DNA from: an uncultured Fidelibacterota bacterium
GTDB lineage: Bacteria > Marinisomatota > Marinisomatia > SCGC-AAA003-L08 > GCA-002707645
DNA length: 42,030 nt
NCBI GenBank assembly: GCA_913020255.1
Contig: CAJWAW010000003.1
Span: forward strand, 1 to 42,030
Direction: 5' to 3'
This document shows positions 28,402 to 37,649 of this stretch, in pieces. The notes under the pieces are model-generated. The model did no database searches. It worked only from the letters and a program-made list of their open reading frames with translations, and was not told the origin of the DNA. The translations under genes were made by a program, and so were the position numbers. Position 1 is the stretch's first letter. Each line of letters opens with the position of its first letter.

Positions 28402-29409
28402 TTGAATACAATTAAATTTTATATTTTTTTAATTCCAATATCAATATTTTTATTTGGTGAGTCTCATTTAAATCAATCTGCTATTGTAAATAATTTTTCA
28501 TATTTTATGAATAATTCAGATCAAAAAATAATTGATAATTCTCAAAAAAATAGTCAATTATTATCAAGCATATTATCTGGACTTATTCCAGGTGTTGGTC
28601 AAATATATTCAGGAAGATATAAACGTGGTGCAATTTTTTTAAGTATAGAGTTGATTGCATTAGAACAGAGGAAAAAATATAATAATATAGCTAATAATTA
28701 TGTTAAACAGTATAAAAGCTTTGCTAATGAGCATTGGAGTTTTGATAAATGGGTTAGAGACGCTACTATTTTTTCTTCAAATACACATCCAGTATATTTA
28801 GCTATGCTAAATAATGAAGGAGTTTTTAAATATCCATGGGAAAATTCTCATCATATTGAATATATGTTAAATGGAAATACTTATAGAACAGATGAAAGAT
28901 TAAGTGAAAATAATTGGGTTTTTGGACAGCTATATGCAGAAAAATGTCCTGCTGCATATAATAATCCCAATGTATTGCCTAGTCAAGTAGTTGCTTGTGA
29001 AACTGACTATTTTGATGATGCGGTTGTTTTGAATGATCATCATTTTTACGAAGGTATTAGCAAGTATGATATGTTTTTTGCTGGTTGGGATGACACGGAA
29101 GAATGTGATGATTCTAATCAAGAAGAAAATTGTAGTTGGGTTTTTAGTAGTAATAATGATATTGTAGCGATGTCGTCAAACAAGTACTATTATCAATATC
29201 AACTTAGAGACAAGGCAAATAAAAATTTTGATTACGCAGAGAATGCACTTTCTATAATTTTTATAAACCATGCATTTAGTTTCTTTGACTCTTTTATTAA
29301 TGATTTTGTGAAAAATAGAGATTCAACATTTAATTATTATACAACGCCAATTTATGATTACAATAATAAAAATATATTTAAAGGGATAAATTTATCAATA
29401 TTATGGTAA
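28402..29409 (+). CDS. DUF5683-like membrane protein
   Basis: The 335-residue protein has an N-terminal signal or anchor (~5-19). A conserved hydrophobic block at ~53-88 includes SGLIPGVGQIYSGRYKRGAIFL, the family mark of DUF5683-like proteins of Bacteroidetes and relatives. An acidic loop with a few cysteines (CPAAYNNP, EECDDSNQEENCSW) follows, and a last hydrophobic helix lies near ~280-300. Function is unknown in the family. The start is TTG 8 bp after the peptidase gene, with AAGG upstream. It overlaps bamD by 7 nt, suggesting an outer-membrane-biogenesis link, which is inference. Confidence 0.6.
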   Translation: MNTIKFYIFLIPISIFLFGESHLNQSAIVNNFSYFMNNSDQKIIDNSQKNSQLLSSILSGLIPGVGQIYSGRYKRGAIFLSIELIALEQRKKYNNIANNYVKQYKSFANEHWSFDKWVRDATIFSSNTHPVYLAMLNNEGVFKYPWENSHHIEYMLNGNTYRTDERLSENNWVFGQLYAEKCPAAYNNPNVLPSQVVACETDYFDDAVVLNDHHFYEGISKYDMFFAGWDDTEECDDSNQEENCSWVFSSNNDIVAMSSNKYYYQYQLRDKANKNFDYAENALSIIFINHAFSFFDSFINDFVKNRDSTFNYYTTPIYDYNNKNIFKGINLSILW

Positions 29410-30167
29410 TTAGATTGATAGCTATCTTAATGTTTTTTAGTTGTTCTACTTCTTTAATAAAAGATGATTCTTCATTAGTTAAATTTGAAAATGCTATGAA
29501 GTATATTGAAAATAGTAAGTATTCTAAGGCAATTGATGAATTAGAATTTTTATTATTAATAGATCCACTATCAGAATATTCAAGTAATGCTCAATATTTT
29601 CTTGCTGAATCGTATTATAATTTAGAAAATTATGATAAGGCTATAATAGAATTTGAAAAATATTTATCAAGAAGATCCCTATCAAATGATTTGTTAAAAA
29701 AAACACAATTATATCTCTGTAAATGTTATTATAACGTGACTTTAGATTATAATAAAGACCCATCTAGTACTTACATAGCAATAGAAAAATTACAGTACTT
29801 TATTGAAAAAGAATCAATGAGTGAAAATATCAATGAAATTGAAGATATGATTTTAAAATTAAGGACTAAATTAGCGAAGAAAAATTTCAACACTGCTAAA
29901 TTATATGTGAGATTAGAAGAGTTCAATTCTGCTACAATTTATTATAATGCTGTTATAAAAGAATATTATGATACAGAATTTGTTGATGATTCATTAATTA
30001 ATGTAGCTGTAATATATTTTTTAGAAAGCAAGCAAAAATCAATTTCATATTTAGAAAATCAAAAAAGAAATTTTAGTTCTAATAGTGATTATGAGGAAGC
30101 TATTGCATTTATTAGCAATTTAAAGTCGAAGCAAAAAGTAGAATATTATATCAACCAACTCAGATGA
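29403..30167 (+). CDS. bamD: Outer-membrane assembly lipoprotein BamD
   Basis: TPR lipoprotein of the BAM complex that inserts barrels into the outer membrane. The 254 residues have a lipobox with Cys14 (MFFSC), and then TPR helices: FENAMKYIENSKYSKAIDELEFLL, AQYFLAESYYNLENYDKAIIEFEKYL, and later FNTAKLYVRLEEFNSATIYYNAVI. The repeat order and the length match BamD/YfiO. bamA is not in the window. The gene overlaps nadD by 4 nt. Confidence 0.85.
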   Translation: MVIRLIAILMFFSCSTSLIKDDSSLVKFENAMKYIENSKYSKAIDELEFLLLIDPLSEYSSNAQYFLAESYYNLENYDKAIIEFEKYLSRRSLSNDLLKKTQLYLCKCYYNVTLDYNKDPSSTYIAIEKLQYFIEKESMSENINEIEDMILKLRTKLAKKNFNTAKLYVRLEEFNSATIYYNAVIKEYYDTEFVDDSLINVAVIYFLESKQKSISYLENQKRNFSSNSDYEEAIAFISNLKSKQKVEYYINQLR

Positions 30168-30739
30168 AAGTATTTTTTTTCGGGGGGACATTTGATCCAC
30201 CGCATATAGGTCATGAATTAATAGTAAAAAAATCTTTATCAATGTGTGAAAAATTAATTTTATTTCCGGTGAGATCTTCTCCTGATAAAATCATTCAACC
30301 AATAGCTAGTAGCAAACATAGGTTAAATATGCTAAAAATATTATTTAATAATAAAAAAATTGAAATTGATGATTTTGATTTAAAAACAGATAGCATAAAC
30401 TATACATATTTAACTGCAGAATATTTAAAAAAGAAATATATAAATAGTGAGATTAGTATGATTATTGGATATGATCAATTAGAAAACTTTAAAAATTGGA
30501 AAAACTATAAGTCAATTCTTGAAACTATAAATATTGTTTGTTTTAGAAGAAATAATAAAGAAAGTCTTTTAGATGATTCCATCTTTAAAAGAAAAATAAA
30601 TTATATTCAAGAATTCAACGTTAATATTTCTTCAACAGAAATTAGAACACAATTGTCAAGTAATAATTTACATTTGATTAAAAATAGTATAAATCCTAAG
30701 CTAATTGAATATATTCAGGATAATAATCTTTATGCTTGA
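30164..30739 (+). CDS. nadD: Nicotinate-nucleotide adenylyltransferase
   Basis: Makes deamido-NAD from nicotinate mononucleotide and ATP. The 191-residue protein has the nucleotidyltransferase motif GGTFDPPHIGH (7-17, with H14 and H17), the substrate region IIGYDQLENFKNW, and the ATP-closing ISSTEIR near residue 160. Start is ATG with a 4-nt overlap of bamD. It overlaps the next gene by 8 nt. Confidence 0.94.
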   Translation: MKVFFFGGTFDPPHIGHELIVKKSLSMCEKLILFPVRSSPDKIIQPIASSKHRLNMLKILFNNKKIEIDDFDLKTDSINYTYLTAEYLKKKYINSEISMIIGYDQLENFKNWKNYKSILETINIVCFRRNNKESLLDDSIFKRKINYIQEFNVNISSTEIRTQLSSNNLHLIKNSINPKLIEYIQDNNLYA

Positions 30740-31673
30740 TTTTAATCCTTATATGTTATTTTTATTAGGATCAGTATTTCTTTATTATAGTTCAGAAATT
30801 TTAGTTTCTAATTCAATATTATTATCCAAAAAATTTAATATTCCACGGATAGTAATTGGTGGTACAATTATTGCGCTTGGAACAAGTTTGCCAGAGATTG
30901 TAGTAAGTATTCTAGCTAATATAAAAAAAAGTAATAATATTGCTATTGGAAACATAATAGGATCGAATATTGCCAATGTTGGCTTAGTTTTTGGAGTATC
31001 TATTCTATTTAGAAATATAAAAATCAAAAATAATGATAAAAAAATTAATTTTAATATTTATTCATTACTTTTATTTACCTTTCTATTTTTTTTATTGATT
31101 CAAACTGGGAATATTAATTACAAATACAGTATTTTATTCATTCTACTATATTTCTTATTATTTTATTTAATGTTTAAATATTTTAGAAATAATGAAGATA
31201 TTTCAATTGAAAATAGTGATATTAGCAATACTGTTATTTTTTTAAAATTATTTTCTGGAATCATTTTAATTTATTTTGGTTCAAATTTTTTTGTTGATGG
31301 GGCTATTGGAATTTCAAAAATGTGGGGTGTATATGATTTAGCAATTGGAATGACAATTGTTGCTTTTGGAACTTCAGCACCGGAGCTTATTGCTTCTATA
31401 AATGCAATGAAGAGAAATGAACATATGTTAGTTGTGGGTAATATAATTGGTTCTAATATTGCAAATATAGTATTCGCCGCAGGAATATCTGGATTAATTC
31501 AGACGATTTATTTTGATTATAATGATTTAATGATTTATAATTATTTAATGTTATTATTGACAATGATTTTTGTATTTATGATTTATATATTAAAAAATAC
31601 TCGTAGCGTTTATGGTTTATTATTTATTAGTATATATTTTATTTTTATATATCTAAATTTTTATGGTAATTAA
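30732..31673 (+). CDS. Ca2+/Na+ exchanger (CaCA family, YrbG-like)
   Basis: Ten-helix antiporter of about 313 residues with two inverted alpha-repeats, GTIIALGTSLPEIVVSI...GNIIGSNIANV and MTIVAFGTSAPELIASI...GNIIGSNIANI, the ion-binding signature of K-independent bacterial exchangers. The ATG at 30732 lies inside nadD (8-nt overlap). An earlier in-frame codon at 30705 would add a spurious nine residues, so I prefer 30732. The exchanged ion is inferred from the family. An 18-bp gap precedes ftsE. Confidence 0.9.
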   Translation: MLDFNPYMLFLLGSVFLYYSSEILVSNSILLSKKFNIPRIVIGGTIIALGTSLPEIVVSILANIKKSNNIAIGNIIGSNIANVGLVFGVSILFRNIKIKNNDKKINFNIYSLLLFTFLFFLLIQTGNINYKYSILFILLYFLLFYLMFKYFRNNEDISIENSDISNTVIFLKLFSGIILIYFGSNFFVDGAIGISKMWGVYDLAIGMTIVAFGTSAPELIASINAMKRNEHMLVVGNIIGSNIANIVFAAGISGLIQTIYFDYNDLMIYNYLMLLLTMIFVFMIYILKNTRSVYGLLFISIYFIFIYLNFYGN

Positions 31674-31691
31674 ATATGAAATTTAAAAATT

Positions 31692-32342
31692 ATGATTCAA
31701 TTTGATAATGTGACAGCTACATACAAAAAGAATATTGGTATTTTCAATATCTCTTTTAAGGTTAACGCAGGTGATATGGTTTTTATAATGGGGCCAACAG
31801 GAGCTGGGAAATCTACTATATTAAAAACGATTTATAAGGATATGCTCATAGATTCTGGTAAGATTTTAATTGATAGTGATGATATAACTGCTATTAATAG
31901 TAGCGTTCATACCTCTAATTTAAGAAAAAATATAGGAATGATTTTTCAAGATTTTAAATTATTAGAAAATAGAACTGTATTTGAAAATATTGCATTGCCA
32001 TTGCATATTGAAGGCTATTCACGAAAACAAATCATTCAGCTTGTTGATGAAGCATTGCATAAAGTGAGGTTGCGAGGATCTGAAAAAAAATATCCACTTC
32101 AATTAAGTGGTGGGGAGCAACAAAGAGTTTGCATAGCAAGAGCTCTAGTTAAAAAGCCTAAAATAATTCTTGCTGATGAACCTACTGGTAATTTAGACCC
32201 TAATATATCTGATGATATTCTAGATTTGCTAGATATTTGTACTAAAGATGGATCAACTGTTTTAATGTCAACCCATAATTTCCCATTAATTAAGCCAAGA
32301 AAAAGAAAATTTATTGAATTAAGTAAAGGAAGAATGGTATAA
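31692..32342 (+). CDS. ftsE: Cell-division ABC ATPase FtsE
   Basis: ATPase that works with FtsX to activate peptidoglycan hydrolases at division. The 216 residues have Walker A GPTGAGKST, Q-loop MIFQDFKLL, signature LSGGEQQRVCIARA, Walker B ILADEPTGNLDP and H-loop STHNF, with the short length typical of FtsE. TAATG overlap with ftsX confirms the pair. The ATG at 31692 has no strong ribosome site. Confidence 0.94.
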   Translation: MIQFDNVTATYKKNIGIFNISFKVNAGDMVFIMGPTGAGKSTILKTIYKDMLIDSGKILIDSDDITAINSSVHTSNLRKNIGMIFQDFKLLENRTVFENIALPLHIEGYSRKQIIQLVDEALHKVRLRGSEKKYPLQLSGGEQQRVCIARALVKKPKIILADEPTGNLDPNISDDILDLLDICTKDGSTVLMSTHNFPLIKPRKRKFIELSKGRMV

Positions 32343-33220
32343 TGCTAATTAATCAAATTATTTATTTGTTATTAGAAGGATTTAAGACGATTTTCAGATC
32401 AATTCTACCATCATTTGTTTCATCTATTACTATCTCAATTAGTTTGGTTATTTTGTCTATTTCATATTTTTTTTATATCAATTTATATAATTATACAAGT
32501 GATTTTAAAAATGAGTATAAAATTGAAGTTTTTTTTAACAATAATTTAAGTTTGAGTGAAGGTTTAGATACATTTAATAAGATATTATTACTTGATGGTA
32601 TAGAAGAAGGGGTCTTTGTAGATAAGGAATCTGCAGCTGCAATATTTAAAAAAGAATTTAATGAAGATATTAACAATATTATTGGAGAAAATCCACTTCC
32701 TATGGGTGCTATTTTTGGTGTGTCTAAAGATTATAAATCATTTGCTTTGATGTCAGCTTTAGCTAAAGAAATTAATTATTTACAAACTGTTGATGATGCA
32801 ATTTTCCCAGAGCAATCTGTAGTGAAGTTTGATAGAGTAATTAGAAATTTATTAAGTTTTGCATTTATTATTGGTGTATTTATTGTGGTTGTAGCTTACT
32901 TTTTTGTATCTAATACAATTTTAATTGTAATGCATTCTAAAAAGAATGAGATTAAAACAATGCAGTTATTAGGAGCTTCTGATATTTTTATTAAGCTGCC
33001 TTTTATAATCAGTGGAATCGTACTAGGAACAATTGGATCAATTTTATCAGTATTAACTCTTATAATTTTATATAAAATATCAATTTATATGATTTTGCCC
33101 TATTATGATTTAAATGCAATTGATTTTAGATTAATTTTACTATTTAACTTTATTTTCGGAATAATGTTAGGACTGATAAGTAGCTCTAGGGCATTAACAA
33201 ATTTTGTTAGAAATAATTAA
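32342..33220 (+). CDS. ftsX: Cell-division permease-like protein FtsX
   Basis: The 292-residue partner of FtsE has an N-terminal cytoplasmic tip and TM1 (~20-40), a periplasmic domain (~45-170) with IEEGVFVDKESAAAIFKKEF and LPMGAIFGV, then three further helices (~172-195, 218-245, 262-285). A conserved cytoplasmic segment, HSKKNEIKTMQLLGASDIFIKLPF, matches the FtsX family coupling helix. It transmits the ATPase signal to periplasmic amidase activators in the family; none of those are seen here. A 17-bp gap precedes grpE. Confidence 0.93.
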   Translation: MLINQIIYLLLEGFKTIFRSILPSFVSSITISISLVILSISYFFYINLYNYTSDFKNEYKIEVFFNNNLSLSEGLDTFNKILLLDGIEEGVFVDKESAAAIFKKEFNEDINNIIGENPLPMGAIFGVSKDYKSFALMSALAKEINYLQTVDDAIFPEQSVVKFDRVIRNLLSFAFIIGVFIVVVAYFFVSNTILIVMHSKKNEIKTMQLLGASDIFIKLPFIISGIVLGTIGSILSVLTLIILYKISIYMILPYYDLNAIDFRLILLFNFIFGIMLGLISSSRALTNFVRNN

Positions 33221-33237
33221 TATTTAAAGGGATTACA

Positions 33238-33738
33238 ATGCCAGTTAAATCAAATAAAAAGAAAACAAGTAAAAAGAAGTCACTTAATAAACAAACTGTT
33301 AAAATAAAAGAATTAGAAGAAGTCATTAATAATAATGATCAAAAATATTTACGTCTATTAGCTGAATTTGATAATTATAAAAAACGTAAAAGTAATGAAA
33401 TAGATAATATGATTAAGTATGAGGGTTTTGATTTTTTTAAAGACCTTTTATCTATTTTAGATGATATTAACCGAACTTTAGAAATAAAAGATGTGAAAAA
33501 TAATAAATCTATTTATGATGGGGTTACTATGATCAATAATAAAATTAAATCATTGTTAGATTCAAAAGGGATAGTTTCATATGATTCAATAAATCAAACT
33601 TTTGACCCTGATTTGCATGAAGCAGTTATGGTTAAAAAATCTTCGAAAAAAACAAATATAGTTATTGAGGAGTTTGAAAAAGGCTATAATTATAAAAACA
33701 GAGTTTTAAGGCATTCAAAGGTAGTTGTTAGTGAATAA
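33238..33738 (+). CDS. grpE: Nucleotide exchange factor GrpE
   Basis: Exchanges ADP for ATP on DnaK. The 166 residues have a Lys-rich N-terminus, a coiled-coil helix (~22-60) with the family phrase [17 protein letters not shown], and a beta-wing ending [10 protein letters not shown] and [20 protein letters not shown], all expected. The ATG has an AAAGGG site 6 nt upstream. dnaK is not in the window. dnaJ follows with a 1-bp gap. Confidence 0.93.
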   Translation: MPVKSNKKKTSKKKSLNKQTVKIKELEEVINNNDQKYLRLLAEFDNYKKRKSNEIDNMIKYEGFDFFKDLLSILDDINRTLEIKDVKNNKSIYDGVTMINNKIKSLLDSKGIVSYDSINQTFDPDLHEAVMVKKSSKKTNIVIEEFEKGYNYKNRVLRHSKVVVSE

Positions 33739-33739
33739 T

Positions 33740-34780
33740 ATGAGAGATTATTATGATATATTAAACATTGATAAAAATGCTTCTGATAATGAAATAAAAA
33801 AAGCTTATAGAAAAGTGGCAATGAAATATCATCCTGATAAGAATCCAGATGATAAGGGAGCTGAGGAAAAATTTAAAGAAGCTGCTGAAGCATATTCTGT
33901 ATTAAGTGATAATGAAAAGAAAAGTAGGTATGATCAAATGGGCCATCAGCAGTATCAGCAATTTGGTTCTGGTGGTCAAGGTGGATTTTCAGGAGGTATC
34001 AATGTCGAAGATATTTTTAATAGTGTTTTTGGTGGAGGTGGAGGATTTGGAGATATATTTGGTGGACGATCTCAGAGAAGAAATTATGATGGAAATGATC
34101 TAAAAATTACTATTAGCCTTAGTTTAGAAGAGATTTTTGAAGGTACTAGTAAAAAAATAAAAATTAAGAGATGGGAAAAAAAGGGTGATTCAACAAAATG
34201 TTCAAAATGCTCGGGTACCGGAGAAATGCGTTTTGTGCAACGTTCATTCTTAGGGCAAGTTGTTAATGTACAACCATGTAGGACCTGTTCAGGAATAGGC
34301 TATATTGGAGGTCGTGATCAAAAGACTGTTCAATTAAAAATTAATATTCCAAAAGGTGTAAGTGAAGGAAATTATATGACAATGGAGGGTGAGGGTGATC
34401 ATAGTATTAAAGGTGGTTCTAATGGTAATTTGATAGTTTATTTTGAAGAAAAAAGTCATGATTTGTTTGTTAGGTCTGATAACGATATATATTTAGATTG
34501 CTTTATAGACTATCCAGACGCTGTAATTGGCACTGAGGCTAAAGTACCGACATTGTCAGGAAATGTAAAGATGAAGATACCAGGAGGTATAAAGAACGGT
34601 CAACTACTTAGGTTGAAAAATAAGGGGATTTCTGAGTTGAATAGGCATAGAACAGGTGATCAATATGTGAGAGTGAATATACAAACGCCTTTAAAAGTAA
34701 ATAATAAAATTAAAAGTATTTTAGAAGAATTGAAATTAAATTTAGATAACGAACCAAGCTTTAAAAGATTTGATAATTAA
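33740..34780 (+). CDS. dnaJ: DnaJ co-chaperone with half zinc finger
   Basis: Hsp40 that stimulates DnaK. From the ATG at 33740 it is 346 residues; an upstream TTG would add only five. The J domain has H31-P-D33, followed by a G/F-rich linker (~76-110). The Cys-rich region has only two CxxCxGxG units, C154-SKCSGTG and C180-RTCSGIG, instead of four. Their spacing matches units 2 and 3 of E. coli DnaJ, which form the second zinc site; the first site is absent. The substrate-binding C-terminal domains look complete, with [15 protein letters not shown] and [15 protein letters not shown]. The gene is otherwise intact. Confidence 0.92.
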   Translation: MRDYYDILNIDKNASDNEIKKAYRKVAMKYHPDKNPDDKGAEEKFKEAAEAYSVLSDNEKKSRYDQMGHQQYQQFGSGGQGGFSGGINVEDIFNSVFGGGGGFGDIFGGRSQRRNYDGNDLKITISLSLEEIFEGTSKKIKIKRWEKKGDSTKCSKCSGTGEMRFVQRSFLGQVVNVQPCRTCSGIGYIGGRDQKTVQLKINIPKGVSEGNYMTMEGEGDHSIKGGSNGNLIVYFEEKSHDLFVRSDNDIYLDCFIDYPDAVIGTEAKVPTLSGNVKMKIPGGIKNGQLLRLKNKGISELNRHRTGDQYVRVNIQTPLKVNNKIKSILEELKLNLDNEPSFKRFDN

Positions 34781-34792
34781 AAGGAGTTAAGA

Positions 34793-35575
34793 GTGATTAA
34801 TAAAAAAATATTAAAAGATATAGGATTTTTGGATTGGTGTATATTTGTATCATTTATTATTATGTCATTAATGATTTTCTTACCTCAATTTATTTGGGAA
34901 GAAGAAGATTATTACAAAAATATTAGAAGAGAGAAGATGGATATTATTTCTAAAGCAGAAGATTTTTATTATCAATTAATGGGTGAATATACATTAGATA
35001 CAAGCGAGTTATTTACTTTAGTAGAATCTGCAACAGATTCTGTTATTGCAGATAGTTTATTCACTGGTAGACAAATTATCAATTTAAATAATAAAGTTTA
35101 TAATGTTAACATAGAACAAGGCTTTCATATTGAAGTTGATACCACTTTTAGTTCATTGGAAATTCTAAAATATGATGTTGTAGATACAATATATACTATT
35201 AGTATGATTAATGTTGAAACAAATCTTCTTGATACTATGTTAGTAAACTCTAGATCTTTCAGAAGATATGAGAGTAATGAAAATTTTCAAGAAGTTATAA
35301 ATTATAGTACTGAAGATAGAGTTGAAAAACAGTCAAATTATTTAAGAAGGAAGTTCCATCTTAATAATAGTTTGATGAATTGCCCGATATCTGAAAGTAA
35401 TCAACATAAAAAGTTTTTAATTTCTATTGAAACAGATAAAAATAATGATTCAGTTTTTAAGATAGCTTCTCCTTTATCTTCAAATGATAAAGAAATGAGG
35501 TATGGTATTTTTAGATATAATCCAGGAAAAGAGGAGTATATTTTAGGAGGAGTTAAAAGCTGGGCAGAGAAATAA
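34793..35575 (+). CDS. Unknown single-pass membrane protein upstream of PilM-like gene
   Basis: I do not recognise this 260-residue protein. It has one N-terminal membrane segment (~14-31) with a Lys-containing cytoplasmic tip, then an acidic extracytoplasmic domain starting WEEEDYYKNIRREKMDIISKAEDFYYQL, so it is probably anchored on the outside of the inner membrane. The start is GTG with a strong AAGGAG site 6 nt upstream, which decides it. It lies between dnaJ and two genes that resemble PilM and PilN, with only 9 bp to the next gene. Confidence 0.55.
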   Translation: MINKKILKDIGFLDWCIFVSFIIMSLMIFLPQFIWEEEDYYKNIRREKMDIISKAEDFYYQLMGEYTLDTSELFTLVESATDSVIADSLFTGRQIINLNNKVYNVNIEQGFHIEVDTTFSSLEILKYDVVDTIYTISMINVETNLLDTMLVNSRSFRRYESNENFQEVINYSTEDRVEKQSNYLRRKFHLNNSLMNCPISESNQHKKFLISIETDKNNDSVFKIASPLSSNDKEMRYGIFRYNPGKEEYILGGVKSWAEK

Positions 35576-35584
35576 GAGGTTTTT

Positions 35585-36472
35585 TTGTTTTCTATATCAC
35601 AAACTTCAAGAGGATTTTTTTGTTTAGAATGGCTGTCAACTGAAAATGGTCCTCAAATTATTACTACCAAACATTTAAAAATCAATAATGATTTCACAGA
35701 TAAATCTCTACTTAAAAATATAGTATCACAATATGAATCCTCAATTAATAATGAATCTAATTCATTATCTGTAATTGTATCAAGTGATAATGTTCTTATA
35801 TCATCAATAGATACCTGCTCAGATGAGGAAAATATAAAAATGATTAAGTGGTATGAATCTAATTTAATGGGCGCTGATTTGTATGATAAATATCATAATT
35901 ATTATTATCCCATGAAATCTAATAAAAATAACAAGTTTTTAATTGTTTCATTTCCAAAAAATATTAAGAATAATATTATGAAGTCAGCCATTGATTTAAA
36001 GCTTAATTTGATTTATTTATCAGTGGATATATTCTCTGCTGCGGTTTTTGTTCAGCACCAATATCAAAAAGATATAAAATATCAATATGTTTTATGGAAA
36101 ATAAATAAAAACAATAAACACACTATTGTTTTATATAAGGAGAAGCTAATCTATGCATATGTTGTAATTAAAAAGTATGCTAAAAAATGTAAACAAGTTA
36201 TTGGAATTGGAAATAATTCTTACGTTGAAGATTTGACAAAGTTAGCTGATAATATATTAATACATAAATTTTCTGATGAAAATATAAAAAATATATTTAT
36301 TTATCATACTAAAGAATCGACAGAAGATCTTAAAAATATTTTAAATTTAGGAATTAGTTCTATTAAAGTTTTATCCTTTAATAAATTGATTGAAAATCGA
36401 TCTAAAAATAATTTAAAATATATAAATTATATTGAAAATGGTATATGTTTTAAAGGGTTAGATTTACTATGA
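35585..36472 (+). CDS. PilM-like (actin-fold) protein, divergent
   Basis: The 295-residue, soluble protein resembles type IV pilus PilM in layout. An N-terminal strand (SQTSRGFFCLEWL) sits where PilM has its phosphate loop. A PilM-like phrase MIKWYESNLMGADLYDKYHNYYYPM corresponds to the segment IRWEAERYLPFPL...DY in PilM. A strand LIYLSVDIFSAAVFV follows. The glycine-rich ATP motifs are eroded, so nucleotide binding is doubtful. The TTG start is supported by an AAGAGG site 5 nt upstream. It overlaps the next gene by 4 nt. Assignment is tentative. Confidence 0.4.
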   Translation: MFSISQTSRGFFCLEWLSTENGPQIITTKHLKINNDFTDKSLLKNIVSQYESSINNESNSLSVIVSSDNVLISSIDTCSDEENIKMIKWYESNLMGADLYDKYHNYYYPMKSNKNNKFLIVSFPKNIKNNIMKSAIDLKLNLIYLSVDIFSAAVFVQHQYQKDIKYQYVLWKINKNNKHTIVLYKEKLIYAYVVIKKYAKKCKQVIGIGNNSYVEDLTKLADNILIHKFSDENIKNIFIYHTKESTEDLKNILNLGISSIKVLSFNKLIENRSKNNLKYINYIENGICFKGLDLL

Positions 36473-37119
36473 ATTTTTTAAATAAGCCTGGAATTCAAGA
36501 TAGTATTGATAGCACTAAATTAGATATTAGAAATAATAAAATTATTTCTAATAATGTTGATTTTGATAACATTAAAGAAAAAACTAATAAATTTTATTAT
36601 TTGATTTTAGTTGCATTATTTTCATTTATTGCTTTTAGTAGTTATGTTTATTTATACAATTATAATTATACTAATGATATCAATATATCAAATGTTATAG
36701 ATGGTCTCGATGATTATAATAATATGTTCATTAGCTCAATTATAAATACTAATAATAAAATTAATATTGTATTATCTTGCGAGACAGAAGGAGTACTGTT
36801 TAATAATATTTATAATATGAAAAATGATTATCCAAATTTAAAAATCAGCAGTAACTCTCGTTCACATAAAATTTGGATACAGGAAAAATTCAAATCTAAA
36901 AACATATCTGATTTAGATTTTATTTTATTATTAATTCAAGATAATAATCTTAATGTTGAATGGGAAATTTTTAATAACAATCTCATTATAATTGGAACAA
37001 TCGAAAATATTAAGAATTTATTTTTATCACTTGAGAAAAAAAATCTTCATAATTTTAATTTTGAATTAAATTTTATAACAAATAAATGGAATAAGTTGTT
37101 TTATAAATTGGTTATATGA
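36469..37119 (+). CDS. PilN-like bitopic membrane protein, divergent
   Basis: The 216-residue protein has a ~42-residue cytoplasmic N-terminus, one membrane segment (~43-63, YYLILVALFSFIAFSSYVYLY) and a periplasmic domain of alternating helices and strands (~85-216). The size and topology fit PilN or GspL C-terminal-type inner-membrane proteins, and it directly follows the PilM-like gene. PilN is also the natural partner of PilM. No pilin, PilO, PilQ or PilB/T is seen here. Sequence similarity alone would not support the call. Confidence 0.35.
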   Translation: MNFLNKPGIQDSIDSTKLDIRNNKIISNNVDFDNIKEKTNKFYYLILVALFSFIAFSSYVYLYNYNYTNDINISNVIDGLDDYNNMFISSIINTNNKINIVLSCETEGVLFNNIYNMKNDYPNLKISSNSRSHKIWIQEKFKSKNISDLDFILLLIQDNNLNVEWEIFNNNLIIIGTIENIKNLFLSLEKKNLHNFNFELNFITNKWNKLFYKLVI

Positions 37120-37649
37120 TTATGATAAGAATTTTAGGTGGAAAATATAAAAATAGAAAATTAAAATATTTTAAATTCAATAATGTTCGTCCAACTCAAT
37201 CCAGAGTTAAGAAATCATTATTTGATACATTAAAAGATATTCAAAATAAAGATGTTCTTGATTTGTTTTGTGGAGTTGGTACCCTAGGTATTGAAGCGTT
37301 AAGTCGAGGTGCAAAATCTGTCACTTTTATTGATAATAGCTATAATGCTATAAGTGTTTTAAGAAAAAACTTATCATTATTATCAATAACTGACAACTAT
37401 ACAATTCAGAATGTAGATGTTATTAAATTTTTAAGTATTAATGATGCCAAATTTGATATAATTCTTGCTGATCCTCCTTATGAAAGATTTTCTTTTTTTG
37501 ATTTAATTCCATATGTTAGTGAAATTTTAGATGAAGAAGGCTTGTTTTGCTATGAAACTAGCTCAAAAGAGAAAAAAAATTTAGATAAATCAAATTTAAA
37601 AATAAAAAATTTTGGAAGTACGCAATTAATATATTGGAGAAAAAAATGA
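37116..37649 (+). CDS. rsmD: 16S rRNA (guanine-966-N2) methyltransferase
   Basis: Methylates G966 in the small-subunit rRNA using S-adenosylmethionine. The 177 residues have RILGGKYKNRKL at the start, the N-terminal VRPTQSRVKKSLFDTL, the SAM-binding DLFCGVGTLGIEALSRGA (49-66) and the catalytic DPPY (119-122). The first ATG at 37116 overlaps the previous stop; a second ATG at 37122 is two codons in and equally possible. The gene is followed by coaD with a 4-nt overlap, a common pairing. Confidence 0.93.
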   Translation: MIMIRILGGKYKNRKLKYFKFNNVRPTQSRVKKSLFDTLKDIQNKDVLDLFCGVGTLGIEALSRGAKSVTFIDNSYNAISVLRKNLSLLSITDNYTIQNVDVIKFLSINDAKFDIILADPPYERFSFFDLIPYVSEILDEEGLFCYETSSKEKKNLDKSNLKIKNFGSTQLIYWRKK

